Shown: positions 42,487 through 52,155, counted from the first letter of the stretch. The stretch: 64,000 nucleotides of DNA from an uncultured Bacteroidales bacterium (GCA_958418815.1 CATZGB010000015.1:1-64000); one strand, 5' to 3'. Notes: generated by a model not told the origin, from the letters alone. Translations and numbers: made by a program.

Positions 42487-43587
42487 ATGGCTCACGAAAT
42501 CAAATACCGTCCTGTTGGGATGGTCTTCACATCATCTTTGCCCGACGTTCCGGTGGATGTCGATGGGGATTATGTCTACGTGCGTCTTTCTCACCGGTTG
42601 TCGGGTACTCTGTTTTATGAACGTCTGTATCCTTATGATGGACGGGTGACGTTGTGTGACCTGCGGTCGCTTGTCGAGGAGGATATGCGCGCCCGGAATG
42701 CCGTGACCGATGTCTTTCTGCTTGAGGTGTCATCCAGTGATGACGGAGACAATTATGACTCGGTGCAGCTTTCCGTCTTGTTCTGCGACAGGTTTGTGGC
42801 AGCTGGAAATCTGGAGTCGTTCGCCGACGGGAATTTCCTGACCACTCTTGGAGTGAGGCGCGTCGCCCCGGGATCCTCTTTCCCGCTGGCGATGCTCTGC
42901 GTCGGTGGAAATGTGCCGGAGGTCAGGATTTCTTCCAGGTTTCGCAGCTCCGGCGATGGTGTGGTGCGTGCTTGTTCATTCCCGTTGCGCCCGGCTGAGC
43001 AGTCGTCGGGAGATGTGTGCCTGTCGGTGGATCTCGACCTGGCCTCGATAGCATCGGCGGTTTCCGGGCTTTCCGGCTTTGCGGATGTCGACCTGCTCGG
43101 TTTCACCGTGTCGTGTGGCCAACGTTCTCTTGACGTGTTTGTTGACAAGGCCCTTTCCAGGGGGAAATCTTTCATCTTCCGCAACTGCTTCAATGTCCCC
43201 GAGCTTTTCCAGTCGAGGATGGTCACACTGGAGAAGTCTGAGGTCTCCCGCCCTGTTGCGGTGCTGTCTTCCAAGTCCAGCTTCTATGACCATACGGTGG
43301 TGAAGACTTACGAGTCTGAGACCGACAACCTCGGTTATTCCGAGGCTGTGTGGGCCGACCAGTTCCTTTGCTCGAGGGATGTGTCTGTTCTGATCCCGGA
43401 ATCCGGCGGAGGCGGACTGCTCCTGAAACCGGTGCTTGTGACCTCTTTCACCAGCGATGTCTCTGACGGGGACTCGTCGCTTAATTCGGTGAAGTTCTCT
43501 TGGCGTTTCGATGACAACCGCCCGGCGGTGTTGCTATCCGTGTCTCCGGGCGTGTTCACTTTTCAATTCGATCCAGTATTCTGCTGA
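42487..43587 (+). CDS. Hypothetical beta-rich phage protein
   Basis: A 366-residue protein rich in Val, Ser, Phe and Asp, with repeated beta-type stretches (VDVDGDYVYVRLSHRLSGTL). No signal peptide or membrane segment. It lies between terminase and portal genes but appears to have its own promoter. The sequence style fits a virion or receptor-contact protein. I recognise no family. Confidence 0.6.
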   Translation: MAHEIKYRPVGMVFTSSLPDVPVDVDGDYVYVRLSHRLSGTLFYERLYPYDGRVTLCDLRSLVEEDMRARNAVTDVFLLEVSSSDDGDNYDSVQLSVLFCDRFVAAGNLESFADGNFLTTLGVRRVAPGSSFPLAMLCVGGNVPEVRISSRFRSSGDGVVRACSFPLRPAEQSSGDVCLSVDLDLASIASAVSGLSGFADVDLLGFTVSCGQRSLDVFVDKALSRGKSFIFRNCFNVPELFQSRMVTLEKSEVSRPVAVLSSKSSFYDHTVVKTYESETDNLGYSEAVWADQFLCSRDVSVLIPESGGGGLLLKPVLVTSFTSDVSDGDSSLNSVKFSWRFDDNRPAVLLSVSPGVFTFQFDPVFC

Positions 43588-43820
43588 TGGCTTCTTCAAT
43601 CCATATATCCCAAGCCCGCGCGATTCTAAATTCAGGAAAGCCTGTCGATATGTCGGTGTGGAAATCCGATGGCTCGGTCATGGAGCTGCATAATGTGGTG
43701 TCGTTGCGTTACTCATTCAGCGGCGGCTGGCGGAATGTGAGGCTTGCGGCTTCTGGGCAGACGCGCCGAATCCGGGACTGCTGCATCTTCCGGTTGAATG
43801 ACCTCGAGGTTTATCTTTGA
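43587..43820 (+). CDS. Small hypothetical phage protein
   Basis: A 77-residue protein whose ATG overlaps the previous stop (TGATG). It ends CIFRLNDLEVYL. Translation coupling ties it to the gene before it. I recognise no family. Confidence 0.5.
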   Translation: MASSIHISQARAILNSGKPVDMSVWKSDGSVMELHNVVSLRYSFSGGWRNVRLAASGQTRRIRDCCIFRLNDLEVYL

Positions 43821-43838
43821 CTTTATCATAAATGCCTT

Positions 43839-45155
43839 ATGACAGATGACTTATCACTCAATATTTGTTCCGTGGAGTCTCTCCCCGGTTTCGATGCCAA
43901 TGCCGCGTTCACGGTCGGTTCCTCGACTGTGTTCCGGGAAGACACCGACATAGTGCCGACGAAGCTCTCGGATTCGTTGTCGTACATTCCATGGGGTGGG
44001 GACAACTTGATGCCTTTCGACATCATCGACCTTATCGAGCGCGATGAGACAATGACCACCTGTCAGGTGTTCAACGCCGAGGTCTGTTATGGGGCCGGGC
44101 TGACTTTTGTGACGGACAATGCGCCGGAGCAGGTTGCCGGCCAAGTGGAGGATTTCCTGATTGACAACGACATCCCGTCTTACTTCCTGGGGCTTTGTCA
44201 GGACTTGAAATACTTCGCTTTTGCTGTCTCTGTGATCATCCTGAATGAGGCGGGCACACGCGTCACGCGTCTCTTGCGCAAGGAGGCTTGCTACTGCCGG
44301 TTTGCGCCGGCTGACCGTTCCGGGCGTTTTACCCGGCTGCTTTATGCCAACTGGCGTGAGTCGGTGGCTCCCGGCGATGTCGAGGTTATAGACATTCTTG
44401 ACTCTCGCTCCCCGTGGTCTGACTTGCAGGAGCGTCTCAAGAAGCCAGGAAAAAAACGCAAGTTTGCGATTGTCACACGGGTTCCGACGGTGGATCACAC
44501 TTATTATCCTATCCCGTATTATGCCTCGTTGTTCAAGGGCAAGTGGTACGACATAAAGCAGCTTATCGGTGTGGCAAAGGAGGCCAAGCTCAAAAACTCC
44601 GCGCCAATCAAGTACCATATCGAGATTGGCTCGAAGTATTATGACCGTATTTTCCAGGCTGAGGGCATCACTGACCGTCATAAGCGACAGGAACGTGTTG
44701 TCAAGGAAAAACAGCAGATCCTTGATTTCCTCACAGGCGCGGAGAACAGCGGCAAGGTCTGGTTTTCCACATATTATGTCACTCCTGACGGCAAGGAGCA
44801 GCACGACGTGGTCATCCACAAGATAGAGAGCGACAAGGAGGGCGGAGACTGGCAGACGGACATCCAGGAGGCCATCAACATGATCTGTTTCACGATGCGG
44901 GTGCATAGCAACCTGGTAGGGTCTGTGCCGGGAAAAGCCCAGGCCAACAACAGCGGGAGTGACAAACGTGAGCTGTACACGATTGCTCAGGCCCTGCAGA
45001 AACCATATCACGATTTGCTCTTCCTTGCGCCTCGGCTGGTGGTGCGCCTGAATGGATGGCGTGGAGTCAAAGTCCAGGTGCCTTTCATTCAGCTTACGAC
45101 GCTTGACAAGCATTCTGACGCTAAAACTGTTACGACTGATGGAGCTTCTGATTAA
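43839..45155 (+). CDS. Portal protein
   Basis: A 438-residue portal-type protein. Supporting segments are YIPWGGDNLMPFDIIDLIER near residue 50, the helical CQVFNAEVCYGAGLTFV, and a C-terminal part with VHSNLVGSVPGKAQANNSGS, similar to portal proteins of Bacteroidales phages. It would form the twelve-part ring through which DNA enters the head. It overlaps the next gene by 17 bases. Confidence 0.75.
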   Translation: MTDDLSLNICSVESLPGFDANAAFTVGSSTVFREDTDIVPTKLSDSLSYIPWGGDNLMPFDIIDLIERDETMTTCQVFNAEVCYGAGLTFVTDNAPEQVAGQVEDFLIDNDIPSYFLGLCQDLKYFAFAVSVIILNEAGTRVTRLLRKEACYCRFAPADRSGRFTRLLYANWRESVAPGDVEVIDILDSRSPWSDLQERLKKPGKKRKFAIVTRVPTVDHTYYPIPYYASLFKGKWYDIKQLIGVAKEAKLKNSAPIKYHIEIGSKYYDRIFQAEGITDRHKRQERVVKEKQQILDFLTGAENSGKVWFSTYYVTPDGKEQHDVVIHKIESDKEGGDWQTDIQEAINMICFTMRVHSNLVGSVPGKAQANNSGSDKRELYTIAQALQKPYHDLLFLAPRLVVRLNGWRGVKVQVPFIQLTTLDKHSDAKTVTTDGASD

Positions 45156-45948
45156 CGGGCCCGCTGCGTTGCGCGGGTTCCTCCCCAATGTGCTGAGGGA
45201 GGTCAAGGGAGAAGTCCCTTTGTATGACAAGCTGGTGCCGTTCCTTGAACTCGCCCAGAAATGGCTTTGCGCCCATTTTCTGCCGGCGAAGCTTGTTTGG
45301 TGTTGCGGGACTCTTGCTGGCCACGCGGTGGCGGTGGAGGCATACCGTCTCGCGGTTCCTCAGCTCGACATTGTCCTTACTCCAAACGGCTTCGCGACTG
45401 TCGGTAGCCAGAACCTTGTGCCGGCATCCAAGATGCGGACTGACCGACTTGTCGACGGGTTGCTCCGGGAACGTGATGCCGCGCTGGCCTTGCTGCTTCG
45501 TGAGCTTCCGTCTGTGCCCGGTTGGCTGGAATCTCCGCAGGGCCGGTGGTTTTCCGCCACATTCTTCCCGTTCCTTGATGATGTGCTGTGTCCCGAGGTG
45601 TTCTCCGGAAGCTGGAAGAAATATCTCGAGCTTCGTCCTCGTGTGGAATCTGTCGAGTCTGAGGTCGCCGAAAGGTGGTTGTCTCCTGAGCTTTTGGCCG
45701 ACCTCCGGGTTAAGCACGTGGCCGGAGTGCTGTCTCCGGTTGAGTTTTCCCTGGTCTCGAGGCTGCGTCCAGTGATTGTCTCCGCGCTTGATGGCACGGA
45801 TCTCGATGTCGCGCGCCTTGACTCTTTGGTGGATTTCGTGCGCAAACGTCCATCCGACTTCCCGTTGTGGGTGGACTCGGAGACCGCCCAGTTGTTCAGA
45901 CCTCCGGTGTTCCGCAATGAGAAGGACAGTCGCGGTTATTTCTTCTGA
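45139..45948 (+). CDS. Head completion / connector candidate
   Basis: A 269-residue mainly helical protein after the portal, resembling DUF6712-type phage proteins by eye (FLELAQKWLCAHFLPAKLVW, then VAVEAYRLAVPQLDIVLTPN). Such genes sit between portal and tail genes and act in head completion. Assignment rests on place and shape. Confidence 0.5.
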   Translation: MELLINGPAALRGFLPNVLREVKGEVPLYDKLVPFLELAQKWLCAHFLPAKLVWCCGTLAGHAVAVEAYRLAVPQLDIVLTPNGFATVGSQNLVPASKMRTDRLVDGLLRERDAALALLLRELPSVPGWLESPQGRWFSATFFPFLDDVLCPEVFSGSWKKYLELRPRVESVESEVAERWLSPELLADLRVKHVAGVLSPVEFSLVSRLRPVIVSALDGTDLDVARLDSLVDFVRKRPSDFPLWVDSETAQLFRPPVFRNEKDSRGYFF

Positions 45949-45952
45949 TGTC

Positions 45953-46693
45953 ATGGAGACGATTGTGCTTGACTTCCGAATCCCGACCGGATGGGAGGCT
46001 TTGTCTGACAGGCAGCTCCGTATGGTTTTCTCAATGTTGGCGGGTCAGTTCTCATCGGAGGAAATCAAATTGTTGTGCTTGTTGAGATGGAACAATGTGA
46101 ATGTTGCCGCGAGGGATGGAGACTGTGTGCTGTTGAAGTCCCGGAGGAGTATCTTCCGGGTTGAAGTGTTGGCGTTAGCCGATATATTGCATGCCTTGGA
46201 TTGGATGGACTCTTTCCCTGATGTGCCGGTGAGGTTGTCGAGAATCGGGTGGCGCAAGGCCCTGCCGGGGGATTTCGAGGAAGTGCCATTCGGGTCTTTC
46301 ATTATGGCTGACAACCTATACCAAGGTTATCTGGCCACACGGGATGAAGCGTTGCTGGATGATATGGCGGAGGTGCTGTATGGTGGGCGCGTCTCGCTTG
46401 GCCCAGCAGAGCGAGTGTCGGTCTTTTATTGGTTCGCGTCGCTCAAAGGCTTTTTCGCCCGGCGTTTCAGTGATTTCTACCAGTTGGCTGGGGATGATGG
46501 CGGCAATCTACTGGGTGCTTCGCCCGCGTCAGTGGAGGATGCCATGAATGCGCAGATCCGGGCGCTGACGAAAGGGGATATCTCCAAGGAAAAAGAGATT
46601 TTGTCGCTTGACACCTGGCGGGCTCTTGCAGAGCTTAACGCGCAGGCCCGCGAATATAAATACATCAATTCAAAATATGGGAAAAATTCTTAA
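45953..46693 (+). CDS. Phage protein in head-tail region
   Basis: A 246-residue protein beginning METIVLDFRIPTGWEALSDR. The GWEALSDRQL opening and the C-terminal ALTKGDISKEKEILSLDTWR suggest an assembly factor such as a tail assembly chaperone, but this is inference. It overlaps the next gene by 17 bases. Confidence 0.5.
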   Translation: METIVLDFRIPTGWEALSDRQLRMVFSMLAGQFSSEEIKLLCLLRWNNVNVAARDGDCVLLKSRRSIFRVEVLALADILHALDWMDSFPDVPVRLSRIGWRKALPGDFEEVPFGSFIMADNLYQGYLATRDEALLDDMAEVLYGGRVSLGPAERVSVFYWFASLKGFFARRFSDFYQLAGDDGGNLLGASPASVEDAMNAQIRALTKGDISKEKEILSLDTWRALAELNAQAREYKYINSKYGKNS

Positions 46694-47177
46694 GGGTACA
46701 TGGAACGCTGCTGCGTTTTTCGAGCGTCTGACCGCCAAGAACCGTCTTGCCCGTGGCAATGGGTTCCGTTTCTGTCGTGTGTCGGGGCTTGAGGGGTTCG
46801 AGGAAGCGTTGGCCCAGGCCCAGGATGCCGTCGCGTTTGTTTGTGTCAGTGATGTCGCCGACGGTTATATGGAGCTTAACAATTCACCGCGTACTCGCCG
46901 TGTCAAGACTGTTTTCCTCGCGATGCGGCATGCGGCGGAGGATATGGACGCGAGGGAGGAGTGCATGGATGTCATGCGGGAGCTTTTCCGCCAGTTCGCC
47001 TCGGTGCTTGTCCGGGAAAAGGTGAAGCTGCAGCAGGATTGCATTTATCTCGACCCCAGGATCTCTTTCAATGAGGTCGACAGGTATTTCTTCTCGGGCT
47101 GCGCATGCGCTTATTTCCAGGTCGCGGTCGATTGTTTCACCGATCTTGGCTTCGACCCCGATGAATGGATCCAGTGA
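46677..47177 (+). CDS. Phage head-tail joining candidate
   Basis: A 166-residue protein starting MGKILKGTWNAAAFFERLTA. Its end (DCFTDLGFDPDEWIQ) overlaps the next start by 17 bases. I recognise no family; from position it is likely a neck or tail-completion protein. Confidence 0.5.
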   Translation: MGKILKGTWNAAAFFERLTAKNRLARGNGFRFCRVSGLEGFEEALAQAQDAVAFVCVSDVADGYMELNNSPRTRRVKTVFLAMRHAAEDMDAREECMDVMRELFRQFASVLVREKVKLQQDCIYLDPRISFNEVDRYFFSGCACAYFQVAVDCFTDLGFDPDEWIQ

Positions 47178-47586
47178 CAAGGCCCTGAATGAGCGTCGGA
47201 GGTATGTCAATTCTTTCAATGCCACGATGGTCAAGATCTGGCTTGAGCAAATCGCGGCGCTCGGGGTGGTGGACACGGGGGCTTTGTACCGCTCTGTCGT
47301 CGCCTTGGGGGTGAGGTCGGATGGTAGGTTTACTGAGGTCAGTTTTGCCCACAGGTTCAAGATGTACGGTTTGTTTGTGGACTTCGGTGTCGGGTCGAAC
47401 ACGCCGTTGGGAAATCCCGGGGACATCGGGCGCGACAATCCACGTGTCAGGCGCAGGTGGTTCTCGAGGAAATATTATGCCTCGATGATGAACATCCGGG
47501 AGTTTTATGCCGAGAATCTCGGGCGGGACATGGCGGACACCGTCTCCAATGCCTTGTCGCGCAATCTGGCAATGAGGTTCGCCTGA
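47161..47586 (+). CDS. HK97 gp10-like tail completion protein
   Basis: A 141-residue protein with GVVDTGALYRSVVALGVRSD and HRFKMYGLFVDFGVGSNTPL. The VDTGxLrxS and Y..fvefGt-type motifs are the signature of HK97 gp10-like tail-terminator or completion proteins. It would cap the tail tube where it joins the head. Confidence 0.65.
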   Translation: MNGSSDKALNERRRYVNSFNATMVKIWLEQIAALGVVDTGALYRSVVALGVRSDGRFTEVSFAHRFKMYGLFVDFGVGSNTPLGNPGDIGRDNPRVRRRWFSRKYYASMMNIREFYAENLGRDMADTVSNALSRNLAMRFA

Positions 47587-47646
47587 TGCGTCTTTTCCAG
47601 GCCAGGGGCTGTGCCGTAATTTTGTCTTACTCTAATCTTTCTACTT

Positions 47647-49140
47647 ATGGCTAAAGATGTTGCTACGCTGGGGCGGCTCATCACCGATTTCCGGCAAATC
47701 CGATCCAAGGACTCGGTTTCTCCGGAGTCGCTCGGGTTTCTGCTCCAGTCTATTCTTGACACTATCGATGAGATTGCGTTGCGGCGTGTCGAGTCTGCTG
47801 ATGCAGCTGTCTCTGAGCTGGAGTCCAAATTCGCGTCATTGGTGCAACGGTTCGATACTCTGTTGGGCAATAACGCCTCCGAGGCCATCGACAATTTCAA
47901 TGAGGTCTTGGCTTTTCTGTCGGGCCTCAAGGACAATGAGCGGTTGGCTTCAACCCTGAATTACCTCCATTCGCGTGTCGCCCAGAATTCTGAAGGCATC
48001 ACGCGCATTGACAAGGAACGTGCTGATGAGCGCAAGGAGGCATCGTCTGTCCTGATGGTCTCCTCTGCCGAATTTGAAGCTGGGGAGGATGCCGTGACGA
48101 TGTTTATGGGGATGGTCAACCTCTTGGGAGAGGCGCGTTTCGCAGACACACATGCGGAGCTTCCGGTGGCATATGGGCCTGTGGCCGGCCAGGGGGCTGT
48201 CAGGCCCCAGCCGGGGCAGGCGGGCATCATCACCGGGGATGATTACAGGCGTTTCGACAGCGCGGCGGAGTTCGCCTCGGGGCTGGCGGACGAGACTGCC
48301 ATCCGGGACATCGGCTTCACGGCCTCGGAGGAACAGGTGAGCTTCACGCGTCCCAAGTACCGGCTCAACGGGGGCAACCCGTGGGTTGACGGGGATGGAA
48401 ACCCGGAGGCTGTGCCGGTCAATGGCCTGTGGCCTTTCCCGATGGCCTCCGGGACTCAGGCGGGGGCGATCACCGCCGCGCAGGCGCGGGCCATCGCTGA
48501 CTCGCCCGAGCTTGCTTTCCGCGAGCTGTGGAGGTCGGCAGGCTGCTCTGTCGACGAGGCGGCGGAGTCGTCGGAGATGTATGTCTGCAACGGGCTTGGG
48601 ATGTCGTGCGCCGAGGCCCGGGCGGTCTACGCCGCCGGGGTGATGACAAACGCGGACGGTGTGCCGTTTTATCATTACAAGAATATCCGCACCCATCTCC
48701 CGGGCAACATCAACTTTGGTGTGATAACCGGAGTCCGCACGTTCCAGAACTCGCAGGTGGAGGTGGTGAGGCTGAACCTGCTGAACCCGGGAAGCTGTTG
48801 CTTCAACACTTGCCTCAAGCTAAGGTCTATAACCGTGTACAGCCAAGGTTCCAGCGGCGGCGACGCATTCATGGGGTGTCCCGCCTTGGAGACATTGACT
48901 TTTTACGGGGAGGTTACCCCGGGGAAAAGCTTTGACGTGTCTCAAAGCCCCAAGATTTCCCTGGTCTCGTGGCAGGGCATCATCAGCAAGGCGCGGGCAG
49001 GCTCGGCGGCCATGACCATCACCGTCCACCCCGATGTCTACGCCAAGATGACCGACACGGATTCTTTGACGGCTGACTTCCGTTGGCTGGAGCTTCCTGT
49101 GCTGGCTGCGGAGAAAAACATAACATTCACGACAAAATGA
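47647..49140 (+). CDS. Tail fibre-type protein with BspA-like LRR end
   Basis: A 497-residue protein. The first 130 residues are helical and likely trimeric coiled coil (ISELESK-type, ending ITRIDKERADERKEA). A middle domain follows, and the last 150 residues carry BspA-type leucine-rich repeats (LKLRSITVYSQG and DAFMGCPALETLTFYG). BspA repeats are surface adhesion modules in gut bacteria. A receptor-binding tail protein is the best reading. Its partner at 50936 has a related plan. Confidence 0.65.
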   Translation: MAKDVATLGRLITDFRQIRSKDSVSPESLGFLLQSILDTIDEIALRRVESADAAVSELESKFASLVQRFDTLLGNNASEAIDNFNEVLAFLSGLKDNERLASTLNYLHSRVAQNSEGITRIDKERADERKEASSVLMVSSAEFEAGEDAVTMFMGMVNLLGEARFADTHAELPVAYGPVAGQGAVRPQPGQAGIITGDDYRRFDSAAEFASGLADETAIRDIGFTASEEQVSFTRPKYRLNGGNPWVDGDGNPEAVPVNGLWPFPMASGTQAGAITAAQARAIADSPELAFRELWRSAGCSVDEAAESSEMYVCNGLGMSCAEARAVYAAGVMTNADGVPFYHYKNIRTHLPGNINFGVITGVRTFQNSQVEVVRLNLLNPGSCCFNTCLKLRSITVYSQGSSGGDAFMGCPALETLTFYGEVTPGKSFDVSQSPKISLVSWQGIISKARAGSAAMTITVHPDVYAKMTDTDSLTADFRWLELPVLAAEKNITFTTK

Positions 49141-49146
49141 TGACAT

Positions 49147-49512
49147 ATGGAAAAGATGGAACAGCTTAACGGGATGGTGGAGCTTGTGGCGGGGCCAGAT
49201 ATGTGGCTCCACCTGAAAGGGACTGACACCTATGTGAGGCGCGTGCCGGTGCTGGCCGCCCGGGTGGGGGAGTGGGAGGAGGTTGACTCGGCCCCGGCCT
49301 ACACCAAGGGGGATTATGACCGGGAGGTGGAGCGGCTGATTGCCGAGCGTTACACCACCGGCCAGGAGATACAGTTTGCCCGCGAGAAGGAGGAGGCGGG
49401 GGAGAAGTACACCGAGTACCTGGCCTATGTCGAGGCCTGCAAGCTCAGGGCCGTCGAGAACCTGACGGGGTATGACAACAACGACGATTCATCTCAAACC
49501 ACACGACTATGA
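49147..49512 (+). CDS. Possible tail fibre accessory protein
   Basis: A 121-residue acidic helical protein six bases after the tail fibre gene, overlapping the next gene by four bases. Segments such as EVERLIAERYTTGQEIQFAR and YLAYVEACKLRAVENLTGYD recall small tail-fibre partner proteins. Chaperone or fibre-associated function is inferred from position. Confidence 0.5.
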   Translation: MEKMEQLNGMVELVAGPDMWLHLKGTDTYVRRVPVLAARVGEWEEVDSAPAYTKGDYDREVERLIAERYTTGQEIQFAREKEEAGEKYTEYLAYVEACKLRAVENLTGYDNNDDSSQTTRL

Positions 49513-50105
49513 CCAGCCAGGTTTTCTACAAGAACGATTTCACTTGCCCCATCCGGCTGCTCGACCGCGATGGCGCAGAGGTGGTTGTGGGTGACCGCGA
49601 TTTCACCGCGGTCTTCCACACCGGATTACGAAAGCGGCCCCCGGCTCCCGGACAGCCGGGATCGCGATACACGGCCTCCCGCGTCGGTGGCCGGCTGGAG
49701 AACTGCACTGTCGGCGACGACGGGCGCATAACGGCGGTGTTCGACAACCACGGACTCCCGCCAGGCCCCCTCCATTGTGAGCTTGCCGTGCTGACGCCCG
49801 ATGACCAGTTTCCCGACGGCAACCGCCGCGCCGTGTTCCGGGGTTACCTCGGCGTGATGCTCTCGGTCAATCCGGGCGACACCGGCGAGGCTGATTGCAC
49901 ACTCCATCTCAAATACGCCCAAGGGGTGGTCGATGTCTTGGGCCACATCGAGCTTGTCAGCGACAGGGCCGTCTACCGCGTCCCGGTGACCGGTGAGGCC
50001 GCGACCCGCGAGGAGCTGCCCGCCCTGTCATACGGGTATGGTTATTACGGCTATGGCAATTATGGGTCAAATCAACCGATAGGTCTTGGTGTATGGGACG
50101 ACTGA
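49509..50105 (+). CDS. Hypothetical tail-region protein
   Basis: A 198-residue beta-rich protein that ends in a Tyr/Gly-rich tail (SYGYGYYGYGNYGSNQPIGL). The start overlaps the previous gene by four bases and its end overlaps the next by 13. I recognise no family; baseplate or fibre association is likely. Confidence 0.5.
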   Translation: MTSQVFYKNDFTCPIRLLDRDGAEVVVGDRDFTAVFHTGLRKRPPAPGQPGSRYTASRVGGRLENCTVGDDGRITAVFDNHGLPPGPLHCELAVLTPDDQFPDGNRRAVFRGYLGVMLSVNPGDTGEADCTLHLKYAQGVVDVLGHIELVSDRAVYRVPVTGEAATREELPALSYGYGYYGYGNYGSNQPIGLGVWDD

Positions 50106-50951
50106 GGCTGATGCATTCGTTCAGTTGTCGCCCGATGGCGATAGACTGTTACGGGGTCGACCGGCTCTCCAAGCTTGTCGGAGGGGTGTGGTTCTCGGCC
50201 CTGTCTGTGGCTTACGCCCTGCGCAGCGGGGCTGACATCGTGCTGCACACCGACACCCTCGGGGCGGCCCTTCTGGGCCACCTGCCGTATTCCGAGATTC
50301 ATCTGACGCTCGACTCGATGCCTGATGACATCCATCCCCGTTTCTGGGCCGCCGGCAAGATATTCGCGTTGCAGGCCGAGGAGCCTGGCACGGTGCATAT
50401 CGACGGCGACGTGTTCATCAAACGCGCGTCCCTGGTGGATGACATCGCGGCTCCCGGGTGGGACTTCATCGCCCAGAGCGTCGAGGACGAGTCCTCCAGG
50501 CATTGCTACGAGATGGAGGTTCCGGTGTTCGCCCCTGATGCCGGGGCTTGCCATTCGCGGGGGGTTCCACTTCGAGACTTACGGGGCCTACAACACCGGG
50601 GTTATTGGGTTCCGCGACCGCGCGCTGCGGGATGAGTTCTGCTCCACATATGTCACGCTTGCGAAGCATTTCAGCAGGTTGTCGCGCCGCATGCTCGACG
50701 AGAATCCCGTGCAGACCCCGGACATAATGCTGGAGCAGCGTTTCGTCATGCAGCTCTGCGCCCGCCACGGCAGCCGGGTCAAGCTGGTGCTTCCCCACTA
50801 TGGCCTTTGGGGCGACACCGCCGCCGCGATAGGCTACCAGCACATAGTCACCGCCGCGAAATACAACCTTGTGGGGAAAGTCAAGGAGACCCTTGCCAAG
50901 GTGTCCCCGGAAATCCACCAATCAACATTGAAGCTATGCCAGAATCTTTGA
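50093..50951 (+). pseudogene. Glycosyltransferase-like gene split by a G6 frameshift
   Basis: Two frames join into one protein of about 285 residues. The first starts at 50093 and reads GVWFSALSVAYALRSGADIV, then VHIDGDVFIKR (a DxD-type motif), up to about 50560. The second continues with GFHFETYGAYNTGVIGFRD to 50951. The switch lies at a run of six Gs (CGCGGGGGGTTCC, about 50557-50567); five Gs would restore one frame. The fold resembles GT-A-type or DUF6734-like proteins by eye. It may be phase variable, disrupted, or a sequencing error. Confidence 0.6.
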
Positions 50952-52108
50952 GACAAATAATCATCCCTGCCGCCGACGGCTCGCGGAACGTGTTGTCGCT
51001 GCTCACCGTCGAAGACCTCCGGGAGCCGCTGGCGAAACTCTCCGCCATCGCGGAGTTTTACGACATTCTGATGTCAGGAGGGCCCAAGGCCCTCGCTGAA
51101 CATATCATCCGCTATGCGGTTTCTCTCCCGGCGGGTAATTATGACCCAATGCTCCATGTGGCCGAACACCTGTGTCCTGGCATCCTCGCCAGTCTCTACG
51201 AGGCATATGGCGGCTTGACGGCACGGGAGATAGCCGACCATTTTCCAGATGTGGTGGCCATTGTTGCCCCCGCAGATGCTTGTTTCGTGGAGAAGTATAG
51301 CGGGGAGTACGGGGCCGGAGGCGTGTATTTCGCTTCAAATGGACTTCTCCTGGATTCCTGTATGTCCAAAGCTGCACGTTACCACTTCCCTCAGCCAAGA
51401 TGTGTGGATTCCATCCGTTATTGGAATTTCTCGACATGTCCCAGTCTCGAGATTTCCGAGGTGGATCATGCCTCACTTGACAAGGAAGCCATTCCGTACC
51501 TGCCCCCAAAATCCATATCCGGTTTGACAAACCTGAGGGCATGCAGTTCGTTGAGACTCATCGATGGCTCTGGCAGAAGCAGGCTGGAGCGGGTTGAAGG
51601 ATATGGATGTGAAATAGAAGACCGTCCATCATCCTCGGCCGCCTTCCGTTATGCGTTCCAAGACTGGGCTTCCTCAGGAAATCCTGACAATGAGGTGGAT
51701 TTGTTGTCGCTTCCCGCCGAGTGGCAAACCGGTGGCTTGGATATAGATTGTATGTGTGCCGGACTGAGGAATGTCCGGACGTTCCCATTTTTGTCAGTTA
51801 ACGGTTGCGCGGGAGCGTACTTGTTCCAGCGGAATCCTGACCGCCCACCTTATGAGACAGGCCCGTCACGCCGATGTGTTGTCGTCGGTATTGGCTCGTA
51901 TGGCGCTGCCTCATCTCCGCAGACCGACCTGTCAGGCCTTGTCGGCTGGACCTTGGCAGACATGAATATGTCGCTGAACAACACCGCGTCCAAGGCAGCC
52001 GTGTCGGGCTGGCGCATACTGCTGAGCAAGGACTGCTACTCGCGGCTGTCCTCGACGATGCTCGCGTCGCTCACGCGCAAGGGCTTCACGGTTGTCAACG
52101 CCGGATGA
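50936..52108 (+). CDS. Second tail/fibre-type protein with LRR-like part
   Basis: A 390-residue protein starting MPESLRQIIIPAADGSRNVL, overlapping the glycosyltransferase-like gene. The centre has LRR-like segments (SISGLTNLRACSSLRLIDGS) and the end reads VSGWRILLSKDCYSRLSSTM. Parallels with the 497-residue protein suggest another fibre or receptor-contact component. Codon use is more AT-rich in the central part than in its neighbours. Confidence 0.55.
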   Translation: MPESLRQIIIPAADGSRNVLSLLTVEDLREPLAKLSAIAEFYDILMSGGPKALAEHIIRYAVSLPAGNYDPMLHVAEHLCPGILASLYEAYGGLTAREIADHFPDVVAIVAPADACFVEKYSGEYGAGGVYFASNGLLLDSCMSKAARYHFPQPRCVDSIRYWNFSTCPSLEISEVDHASLDKEAIPYLPPKSISGLTNLRACSSLRLIDGSGRSRLERVEGYGCEIEDRPSSSAAFRYAFQDWASSGNPDNEVDLLSLPAEWQTGGLDIDCMCAGLRNVRTFPFLSVNGCAGAYLFQRNPDRPPYETGPSRRCVVVGIGSYGAASSPQTDLSGLVGWTLADMNMSLNNTASKAAVSGWRILLSKDCYSRLSSTMLASLTRKGFTVVNAG

Positions 52109-52155
52109 CGGCCCGGGCCGCTGTTTTTTGTGTAACCATCAAAACCATTTCATCA

